From contig DGHE01000227.1 of NCBI GenBank assembly GCA_002392525.1, positions 1 to 6,642 on the forward strand: a stretch of DNA of 6,642 nt. The letters are read 5' to 3'. This document shows positions 1 through 5,578 of the stretch, piece after piece (within the stretch, counting starts at the first letter, position 1; each line of letters opens with the position of its first letter). The translations under genes were made by a program, and so were the position numbers. The notes beneath the pieces are model-generated. The model saw only the letters and a list, made by a program, of their open reading frames with translations, was not told the origin of the DNA and searched no databases. The DNA is from Bacteroidales bacterium UBA3856. Its GTDB lineage: Bacteria; Bacteroidota; Bacteroidia; Bacteroidales; UBA932.

Positions 1-47
1 ACAATCTTTTTTGGATTCTCCAAAGAATTTCTGCAAAAATTTTTTCT

Positions 48-55
48 TATCTTTG
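48..55 (+). promoter_or_regulatory. Bacteroidetes-type -7 promoter element for the HU-like gene
   Basis: The octamer TATCTTTG matches the Bacteroidetes housekeeping -7 consensus TAnnTTTG exactly. It sits in AT-rich DNA 25 bp before the first ATG, so transcription would start near position 60 and leave a leader of about 20 nt. No convincing TTTG -33 box is present at the usual spacing (around positions 24-28), so the assignment rests on the -7 box and its location. No Shine-Dalgarno sequence precedes the ATG at 81, which is common in this phylum. Confidence 0.55.
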
Positions 56-80
56 TAAGTCTAATTGAGCTGCGTAAAAC

Positions 81-962
81 ATGGATATTGATCTCCTGTC
101 CAAAATGGTGAAAGAAGCGGTGATGGATCATGATTCCGTCACTCTGCCCGGTATGGGCAGTTTTGTCGCTGAACTGGTTCCTGCAACGTTTGCAGACCGC
201 GGCTACACCATTCTTCCGCCCTACCGGAGGCTCTACTTCTCTCCCAAACAGGGCGAAGACCGGTTCCTGGCCCAGCTCTACGCCAAGTCCAACGACGTGT
301 CGGAGGCCGATGCCACCCGCATCCTCGAAGACTTCCTCACAGAGATGAAAGAAGTTCTCAAGCAGCGAAAAACCCTCATCCTCACCGGGCTCGGACGCCT
401 TCGTGCCACCCGCGAGAACCACTTTTTCTTCGTGGCCGACGAAGACCTCGATATCTATCCCTCCGGCTTCGGCCTGAAGCCCATCTCCCTCAAGACCCAC
501 GAGGAAACCCCCGAAGAAGTCGCCACCGCCGTCTCCAACCTCGCCACCATCCTGGAATCCACCCCAGAGCCCGAACCGGAACCAACCCCTGAACCGGAAC
601 CCATCCCGGAACCCACTCCGGAACCCATCTCCGAACCCACCCCCGAACCAGAACAAGCCGAAGAGCCCTCCGTCTCACCGGAGGCATCGGCCCATCTTTT
701 AGCCTCCGGCGAGACGGAGGGCTCTGAGGCTCAGACAGAGGCTCAGACAGAGGCTCAGAGCAAGGCCCAGATCGAAGCTCAACCAAATCCCAAACCCTCT
801 CCCTGGAGAAAATTCTGGCGCTTCACAGGCCGCACGGTGCTTGTACTCCTCATCCTGGCTCTCATTGCAGCCATAGCCCTTGTGGTCCTCGGACACGTAG
901 CGCCGGAGTGGCTGGACCAGTTCCTTTATTCTCCGGAAGAACTTGACATTCTCCGTAATTAG
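81..962 (+). CDS. HU-CCDC81-type DNA-binding-like protein with Pro/Glu linker and C-terminal membrane anchor
   Basis: This 293-aa protein has the layout of Bacteroidetes HU-CCDC81 proteins. Residues 1-60 form a first HU-like domain with the signature LPGMGSFVAEL (residues 22-32). Residues 61-138 form a second, with LTGLGRLRA (101-109) followed by FFFVADEDLDIYPSGFGLKP. A low-complexity linker follows: Pro/Glu repeats (162-191), then EAQT-type tetrapeptides (217-234). A basic stretch (KPSPWRKFWRFTGR, 238-251) leads into one hydrophobic helix (about 252-271). By the positive-inside rule the HU pair is cytoplasmic and a tail of about 22 residues lies in the periplasm. From memory, many relatives end in a peptidoglycan-binding SPOR domain; none is present here. 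The family may link DNA or another cytoplasmic partner to the envelope, but its role is not established. The start at 81 lets the first HU helix begin at residue 1. The 30-bp gap to the next gene holds a separate promoter candidate. Confidence 0.8.
   Translation: MDIDLLSKMVKEAVMDHDSVTLPGMGSFVAELVPATFADRGYTILPPYRRLYFSPKQGEDRFLAQLYAKSNDVSEADATRILEDFLTEMKEVLKQRKTLILTGLGRLRATRENHFFFVADEDLDIYPSGFGLKPISLKTHEETPEEVATAVSNLATILESTPEPEPEPTPEPEPIPEPTPEPISEPTPEPEQAEEPSVSPEASAHLLASGETEGSEAQTEAQTEAQSKAQIEAQPNPKPSPWRKFWRFTGRTVLVLLILALIAAIALVVLGHVAPEWLDQFLYSPEELDILRN
564..653 (+). repeat. Pro/Glu low-complexity coding repeat
   Basis: Degenerate GAACC(N)-type units encode residues 162-191 of the HU-like protein, a run of PEP, PTPEP and PISEP units. 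Such stretches are stiff, extended spacers; here it would hold the HU pair away from the membrane helix. The unit varies mostly at third codon positions and by P/T/I/S swaps, so it looks like an old repeat kept by selection on protein composition and not a recent slippage product. Confidence 0.75.
662..725. repeat. Long inverted repeat (hairpin) inside the HU-like gene
   Basis: The arm AGAGCCCTCCGTCTC (662-676) is the exact reverse complement of GAGACGGAGGGCTCT (711-725). After one A-C mismatch (677/710) pairing resumes for 8 bp, CCGGAGGC (678-685) with GCCTCCGG (702-709). The stem therefore has 23 pairs in 24 positions, around a 16-nt loop (686-701). It is read through in frame, encoding residues 195-215 between the Pro/Glu and EAQT repeats. 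No T-run follows the stem, so it is not a normal intrinsic terminator. It could be a palindromic repeat insertion, an inverted duplication or an mRNA structure. Confidence 0.8.
726..785 (+). repeat. 12-bp tandem repeat encoding EAQT units
   Basis: Five consecutive 12-bp units start at 726. The first two are identical (GAGGCTCAGACA), the third differs only at its last two bases, and the last two (762-773 and 774-785) have diverged. They encode EAQT, EAQT, EAQS, KAQI and EAQP, residues 216-235 of the HU-like protein. The near-identity of the first three points to recent slippage or unequal exchange. The array directly abuts the right arm of the inverted repeat. Confidence 0.8.
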
Positions 963-973
963 TCGTAACTTCG
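943..973 (+). promoter_or_regulatory. Probable promoter of the thioesterase-transporter-Nudix operon
   Basis: TTG at 943-945 lies 20 bp before TAACTTCG (966-973), a one-base variant of the Bacteroidetes -7 box TAnnTTTG. The -33 part is inside the last codons of the HU-like gene and the -7 part is in the 30-bp gap. Transcription would start close to position 980, leaving a leader of roughly 15 nt before the ATG at 993. A weak purine stretch, GAAAGAG (980-986), could serve as ribosome binding site. Confidence 0.5.
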
Positions 974-992
974 CGGCGCGAAAGAGTAGTGT

Positions 993-1739
993 ATGAAACC
1001 TGTTAGTCGCGAAGGATATAAATTCCGTCAGGATATCTGTGTTCCCTGTTATCAGACCAACCGGGACGCCCTCATGCGTCCGGCTGCCGTCATGGATCTG
1101 GCTCAGGAAATAGCCTATTGGGCGGCCATGGAACTGGGATTCGGCTATGACACCCTGCATGTCCATCACATCGCCTGGGTCCTCTCCCGCCTTCACATCC
1201 ATTTTGAAAAGCCTCTTCACTGGAGAGACCAGATAGTCCTTTATACCTGGCATAAGGGAGGTAACGGCCTCTTCTATCTGCGAGACTTCGAACTAATGGC
1301 GCCGGATGGCACCCTGGCGGCATCGGCCACCAGCTCCTGGGTGGTCATCGACGAACGTACGCGCCGCTTCGTGCGCCCGGAAGACCTTCCCGCTACGCTG
1401 GCCCCGGACTATGAGGTAGACCACGCCATCGAGGAACCCTCTCCCAAAGTGGTTTTCCCGAAAGGCACCGAGCCCGAAGCCGCCGGAGAGCACATCGTCA
1501 CCTACTCGGATATTGACATTGTCGGCCACACCAACAATGCACGCTATGTAGTGTGGGCCATGGACTGCCTGCCGCTGGAAGTGGCCCTGGCGCCCATGAA
1601 AGACCTTTATATCAACTTCAACAAAGAGACAACCGCCGGGGAGGCGGTGCAGCTTTTCCGCCTCAGGGAAGGCAATACCTGGTATGTGGAAGGCCGCGTG
1701 GACGGGAAGTCCTGCTTTGTTGTGAAAATGAAATATTAA
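993..1739 (+). CDS. Acyl-ACP thioesterase (bacterial FatA-like, double hotdog)
   Basis: The 248-aa product matches the short bacterial acyl-[acyl-carrier-protein] thioesterases, which hydrolyse the acyl-ACP thioester in the cytosol to give free fatty acid and ACP. Two hotdog folds are visible. The N-terminal one (about 8-130) contains the conserved WVLSRLHIHFEKPLHW stretch (62-77) and the strand ending in SSWVVID. The C-terminal one (about 150-248) carries the active-site segment DIDIVGHTNNARY (173-185), giving D175, H179, N181 and N182 as likely catalytic or structural residues. The length equals the usual bacterial form, and there is no transit peptide or membrane segment. The ATG at 993 suits the family N-terminus. 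It is first in a tight cluster: the transporter starts 3 bp after its stop. Substrate chain length cannot be read from the sequence. Confidence 0.9.
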   Translation: MKPVSREGYKFRQDICVPCYQTNRDALMRPAAVMDLAQEIAYWAAMELGFGYDTLHVHHIAWVLSRLHIHFEKPLHWRDQIVLYTWHKGGNGLFYLRDFELMAPDGTLAASATSSWVVIDERTRRFVRPEDLPATLAPDYEVDHAIEEPSPKVVFPKGTEPEAAGEHIVTYSDIDIVGHTNNARYVVWAMDCLPLEVALAPMKDLYINFNKETTAGEAVQLFRLREGNTWYVEGRVDGKSCFVVKMKY

Positions 1740-1742
1740 ACT

Positions 1743-3428
1743 ATGCACGACTTGTTTTTCGGGTATGGCATAGCCCATACCATCCTGCTGCTGGCCTTCG
1801 TAATTGGCGGCGGTCTGTATCTGGGCCGCTTCAAGGTCAAAGGCATCTCCCTGGGTTCCACCTGGGTCCTTTTCCTGGGCATCCTCATGGGACACCTCGG
1901 ATTCGGAGCCGACCTCGACGTCCTCCACTTCGTGAAGGAATTCGGCCTCATCCTCTTTGTCTTTTCCATCGGCCTGCAGGTCGGTCCCGGTTTCTTCCAC
2001 TCCTTCAAGCAGGGAGGCGTGAAAATGAACGTCCTGGCGGTGATGAACATTCTCCTGGCCGTGGGCGTGGCCTATGCCATATCGGCCATCTCCGGAGAAG
2101 ACCTCAAGACCATGGTGGGCGTCATGTCCGGCGCCGTGACCAATACGCCCGGTCTGGGTGCCGCCCAGCAAACCTACATGGATGTGGCCGTTGCCGGCGG
2201 CAGCAGCACCCTCGCGGCCGGACAGGCTTCCGAGAAACTGGCATCGGCCTATGCCGTAGCCTATCCCATCGGTGTCATTGGCGTGATTGCCGTCATCGTG
2301 CTGTTCAAGGCCATCTTCAGAATTGACCACAAGAAAGAACTGGAAGCCCTGACCTCCCAGGAAAGTACGGTGGAAAAAGCACGCCGTATGCATGTGGAAG
2401 TGGATAATCCCGCTATCTTTGGCAAATGCCTCACCGACGTCATCAGCCAGTTTGGCGGAGAGTTCGTGGTGTCCCGTGTCATGAAGGGAGAGGAAATCCT
2501 GTTCCCCTCGGCCGACCTCGTCCTGGAGAAAGGAGACAAACTGCTCATCGTCACCAGCCAGAAGGAAGTGGACCGCACCCGCATCATCTTTGGCAAGGAA
2601 ATTCCCATGCACCTGCAGGACTGGCAGGTGAAGGATCACAATATGGTAACGCGCCGCATTGTGGTTACCCAGTCCAAGCTCACAGGTAAGAAACTCAAGG
2701 AACTGCTCTTCCGCAGCGCCTACGACGTGAGCGTCACCCGTGTGGTGCGTGCCGGCGTGGAACTGGTGGCCGCCCCGGACCTCTACATTCAGATGGGAGA
2801 CAGCCTGGTGTGCGTGGGAACCGAGAAAAATATCGAGCAGGTAGCCAAGATCGTGGGTAACTCCAATGCCGCCCTCAACAAGCCCAACCTCGTTCCCATC
2901 TTCCTGGGTATCGTGGTGGGTGTCATCTTCGGCTCCATTCCCATCCGTTTCCCCGGCATTCCCCAGGCCATCAAGCTGGGTCTCGCCGGCGGCCCGCTCA
3001 TCATAGCCATTCTCCTGGGCCACTGGGGCCCCAAGTACAAGATTACCACTTACACTACGGCCAGCGCCAATCTGATGATCCGTGAAATCGGCATCTCCCT
3101 GTTCCTGGCTGCTGTAGGAATCGGCGCCGGTGGAGAGTTCTGGAGCTCCATCGTGGGCGGTGGTTACTGGTGGATCCTCTACGGAGCCTGCATCACCATT
3201 ATCCCGCTGTGCATCACCTTCGTGGTGGCCCGCCTGGTGGCTAAGCTCAACTTCTACCAGATTTGCGGCCTCATTAGCGGTTCCTGCACCAACCCGCCCG
3301 TCCTGGCTTTCTCCCAGGGCATGTATGGCAGCGACTATACTTCCGTGAACTACGCCACGGTATATCCTCTTTCCATGTTCATGCGAGTGCTGGTAGCGCA
3401 GCTTCTCATCTTAATCGCCATGGCATAA
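1743..3428 (+). CDS. Aspartate:alanine-exchanger-family transporter with two RCK_C domains (YidE/YbjL-like)
   Basis: This 561-aa inner-membrane protein has the layout of the AspT/YidE/YbjL family. An N-terminal bundle of about five or six helices (roughly 10-192) is followed by two cytosolic TrkA-C/RCK_C-like domains (about 205-288 and 295-372) and a second helix bundle (about 382-561). The two membrane halves are related by duplication and carry the paired signatures GAVTNTPGLGA (130-140) and GSCTNPPVLA (513-522), likely substrate-site loops. In the RCK-like parts, LEKGDKLLIVTS (261-272) and IQMGDSLVCVGT (349-360) are the typical closing strands. AspT exchanges aspartate for alanine, but most relatives, including YidE and YbjL, have no proven substrate, so none is assigned. 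It starts 3 bp after the thioesterase stop and ends 1 bp before the Nudix start, so coupled translation is likely. No Shine-Dalgarno sequence is seen. Confidence 0.9.
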   Translation: MHDLFFGYGIAHTILLLAFVIGGGLYLGRFKVKGISLGSTWVLFLGILMGHLGFGADLDVLHFVKEFGLILFVFSIGLQVGPGFFHSFKQGGVKMNVLAVMNILLAVGVAYAISAISGEDLKTMVGVMSGAVTNTPGLGAAQQTYMDVAVAGGSSTLAAGQASEKLASAYAVAYPIGVIGVIAVIVLFKAIFRIDHKKELEALTSQESTVEKARRMHVEVDNPAIFGKCLTDVISQFGGEFVVSRVMKGEEILFPSADLVLEKGDKLLIVTSQKEVDRTRIIFGKEIPMHLQDWQVKDHNMVTRRIVVTQSKLTGKKLKELLFRSAYDVSVTRVVRAGVELVAAPDLYIQMGDSLVCVGTEKNIEQVAKIVGNSNAALNKPNLVPIFLGIVVGVIFGSIPIRFPGIPQAIKLGLAGGPLIIAILLGHWGPKYKITTYTTASANLMIREIGISLFLAAVGIGAGGEFWSSIVGGGYWWILYGACITIIPLCITFVVARLVAKLNFYQICGLISGSCTNPPVLAFSQGMYGSDYTSVNYATVYPLSMFMRVLVAQLLILIAMA

Positions 3429-3429
3429 G

Positions 3430-4026
3430 ATGTTCGATCTGGTTTATCCTTCCTCTCCCGCGCCGGTTTATCCGCGCCCTTCCTGCGAGCACCCTGGCAA
3501 GCAGCCGCTTCCGCAAGGAGAAATCCTTCCTCTGGTAGAACCCAGCGGTGTAGTGTACGGCCGGGCCGGTCGTGCCTGGTGCCACAGCCCGCAGGGCAGC
3601 AAGGCGCTGCATCCGGTAGTGCACCTGCATATCATTGACCGTGAAGGCCGCCTGTATCTGCAAAAGCGTTCCATGACCAAGCATCTCCTGCCCGGTTACT
3701 GGGACACGGCCGTGGGTGGTCATGTCTCCTACGGAGAAGAAATTGAGGAAGCCCTGTACCGTGAATCCTCCGAAGAACTGGGCTTTATGGCCTTCAATCC
3801 CATTTATCTGGGCGCCTATCCCTTTTTCACCGGGAGAGATTCGGAACTGGTGGTGATGTTTGCCACCGTTGGGCACCCGGCGCTTCATCCAGACCAGGCC
3901 GAGGTGTCGGAAGGAAAATGGTGGACCTTCGAGGAACTCGACGCCGCCATGGGCAAGAATATACTTACTCCCAACTTTGAACAGGAATTCTCCCGCATCC
4001 GGGAGCAGCTGAAGGCATTACTCTAG
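3430..4026 (+). CDS. Nudix hydrolase
   Basis: The 198-aa product contains a complete Nudix box, GX5EX7REUXEEXGU, at residues 97-119: G97, E103, R111-E112, E115-E116, G118-F119. All metal-binding glutamates are present. The preceding segment LHPVVHLHIIDREGRLYLQKRS (60-81) and PGYWDTAVGGHV resemble the isopentenyl-diphosphate isomerase-like/YfcD-like branch common in Bacteroidetes, so it should hydrolyse a nucleoside diphosphate derivative or similar pyrophosphate. The exact substrate is unknown. The first 30 or so residues are Pro-rich (PSSPAPVYPRPS) and precede the part I recognise, which begins near ILPLVEPSG (32-40). No internal Met occurs before residue 82, and the ATG lies 1 bp after the transporter stop, so this start is kept. 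The 3' end overlaps the convergent minus-strand gene by 9 bp. Confidence 0.9.
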   Translation: MFDLVYPSSPAPVYPRPSCEHPGKQPLPQGEILPLVEPSGVVYGRAGRAWCHSPQGSKALHPVVHLHIIDREGRLYLQKRSMTKHLLPGYWDTAVGGHVSYGEEIEEALYRESSEELGFMAFNPIYLGAYPFFTGRDSELVVMFATVGHPALHPDQAEVSEGKWWTFEELDAAMGKNILTPNFEQEFSRIREQLKALL

Positions 4027-5571
4027 CATCCCCCAGGTCTCGTCAATGGCTTTGCGGGCCGATGCATCGGCCTTTTCCGTGAGGCCGATGTACCGCTGGC
4101 AGTGCTCCTGCGCACATACGTCGTAGTGCGGATGCGCGGGCAGTTCCTCTGTCTTTTCTTCTGCAGAAGGCACTCTGTGCTCCAGCCAGGTGACAATGCC
4201 GGGCGTACTCGTGAGTTGAGGCCCCAGAACGGGCCTTTTCTCCATTCTGCGACGGACCATCTGTGCCCATAACCACTTGCGCAGCCGTATGGCCTGCGCT
4301 TTTTGTTCCTCAGGCGGGTAAAGGGATACTGCACTGAGAAGGTAGTCCTCTGCTCCCACCAGGTTCACCGCCTGTACTTCGTTCCCCGCTACAATGAATT
4401 TGAGTGTGCCGGCATAGCGGCGGGCACCTTCGTGGGTGTGCAGGATAAACGAAGGCTCTGCGAAGAGCGTACTGATGGTAACCGCCTCGAATACGAGTTC
4501 GTCGTATAGGACGCCGTTGTAGTCTATTTTTCCTTCGCGGTAGCTCACGGTCTGCGGACCGGCGCCGTCGGAGATAATCTCAAAACGAAGCTGCGCCCCC
4601 GCGTCAATTCCTACCTCTACCCGGGGCTGCGTACGCACCAGGCGCCACAGAAGGCGTTTTTCATCGGCCTCGCTCAAGGTAACGTCCTCGAAGATTTGCT
4701 CCAGGACCGTGGGCGTGAGCCGGGGAAAATCTCCCACTTCCGGGACAACCACGAATCCGGCCATCTCGGCCGCCCCGGGTGCGATGGAAAAATGGGCGTC
4801 ACCCTTCGCGTAATAGCAGGCAGGCCGGTTGGCACTGCGCAGGGTGACCACTGCGCGGTATTCTCCTTCGGAAATATAGGCAAATGCGTTGAAGCGGGGC
4901 TCGGTTTCCTCCGCTATGAGGTTGAGGCAGTCCAGGAGGCGGTAAAACTGCTTGGCCATGGACTTGGCGGTCTCTGCGCGGAGAAGGAAGATACCGCGGT
5001 TGAACCGCTTGTAATGGTATAACTGGGCATCTCGGGTTTGGCCGATAAACTGGACTTCTTCCGGTTGGCCACCGGCTGCGATTTCCCGCAAAACGCGCTC
5101 TGCGGCGCGCTCCAGAGGCATATAGCCCTTGGGACAGGCCTGGAAGTGCGCATGCCCGGGTACCGTGGTACCGCTGTTGGGACTGTTGTAGAAAACGATG
5201 TAGCCCTCCAGGCTGGCGGCCAAATCCAGCATGTCCGGAAACCGGTGCCAGATGGTCTGGGGAACGTGCGTGTCGCGGGTAATGACCAGATGATTGGGGA
5301 AAATGGGCGCACGGTTCACCAGAATGTTGTACCGGCGCCCTTTCCGTCCTTCAAACGGCAGCGTGTGCTGATGTGCCATGTAATTCTCCTCGCACAGCGG
5401 GCAGCCGTGGTCGAAGATGGGCAAGCGCCCGGGATTGGATTGGAGTGTGACCAGCATGCCCTTCAGTGGCAGGGTGCGCGTCTCGGTGCTTTTGAGGGCG
5501 CGGTACTTGGCTGCGACCTCCGGCCACACGGACAGCTGGTCATGTACGAATTTGTCTATATCTGTTGCCAT
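4018..5571 (-). CDS. DUF4922-type (histidine-triad/GalT-like) protein fused to a SpoIID-like domain
   Basis: The chosen ATG at 5571 gives 517 aa. An in-frame Met 28 codons upstream would overlap the preceding gene and adds nothing family-like. Residues about 1-310 match Bacteroidetes DUF4922: SNPGRLP (45-51), the Cys pair CPLC (57-60), YNILVNRAPIFPNHLVITRD (81-100), then YNSPNSGTTVPGHAHFQACP (128-147). H140-x-H142-x-Q144 resembles the active site of GalT and Ap4A phosphorylases, suggesting a nucleotide phosphorylase or transferase; no substrate is known. Residues about 315-517 look like SpoIID/LytB: GTLKFIVAGNEVQAVNLVGAEDYL (388-411), EEQKAQAIRLRKWLWAQ (421-437) and HYDVCAQEHCQRYIGL (482-497). 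The SEM segment holding the SpoIID catalytic Glu is absent, and the protein stops right at the domain's end. No signal peptide or membrane helix is seen. It begins 7 bp after the DUF6515-like stop, so the two are probably co-transcribed. Confidence 0.75.
   Translation of the reverse strand: MATDIDKFVHDQLSVWPEVAAKYRALKSTETRTLPLKGMLVTLQSNPGRLPIFDHGCPLCEENYMAHQHTLPFEGRKGRRYNILVNRAPIFPNHLVITRDTHVPQTIWHRFPDMLDLAASLEGYIVFYNSPNSGTTVPGHAHFQACPKGYMPLERAAERVLREIAAGGQPEEVQFIGQTRDAQLYHYKRFNRGIFLLRAETAKSMAKQFYRLLDCLNLIAEETEPRFNAFAYISEGEYRAVVTLRSANRPACYYAKGDAHFSIAPGAAEMAGFVVVPEVGDFPRLTPTVLEQIFEDVTLSEADEKRLLWRLVRTQPRVEVGIDAGAQLRFEIISDGAGPQTVSYREGKIDYNGVLYDELVFEAVTISTLFAEPSFILHTHEGARRYAGTLKFIVAGNEVQAVNLVGAEDYLLSAVSLYPPEEQKAQAIRLRKWLWAQMVRRRMEKRPVLGPQLTSTPGIVTWLEHRVPSAEEKTEELPAHPHYDVCAQEHCQRYIGLTEKADASARKAIDETWGMLE
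4057..4090. terminator. Possible terminator: triple GGCCGATG palindrome near convergent gene ends
   Basis: GGCCGATG (4057-4064), its reverse complement CATCGGCC (4065-4072) and GGCCGATG again (4083-4090) lie within 34 bp. On the plus strand the first two can form a 6-bp GC-rich stem with a UGCA loop, followed by TTTT (4073-4076), about 30 nt past the Nudix stop. The second and third can form an alternative 8-bp stem with a 10-nt loop containing that T-run. All of it lies inside the 3' end of the minus-strand gene, so it may only reflect coding sequence. The T-run is short, hence low confidence. Confidence 0.35.
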
Positions 5572-5578
5572 CCGGTTT

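Noticed and set aside
10..24. Short inverted repeat TTTGGA/TCCAAA as a terminator of an upstream gene
   Set aside because: The stem is only 6 AT-rich pairs with a 3-nt loop, and no T-run follows it closely on the plus strand. The sequence fits generic AT-rich promoter DNA.
81..962. TonB-like protein, suggested by the Pro/Glu repeats
   Set aside because: The membrane helix follows the Pro/Glu stretch where TonB has it before, and no TonB C-terminal domain exists. The N-terminus is a clear HU-like pair.
699..1253. Minus-strand open frame across the HU-like gene and the thioesterase start
   Set aside because: It crosses a gene junction and a probable promoter, and its low-complexity Leu/Ser end is the reverse of the EAQT repeat.
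1293..3023. Long minus-strand open frame of 576 codons opposite the thioesterase and transporter genes
   Set aside because: It is antisense to two strongly supported genes. The His/Gly/Asp-rich translation matches no family and is what GC-rich codons read backward produce.
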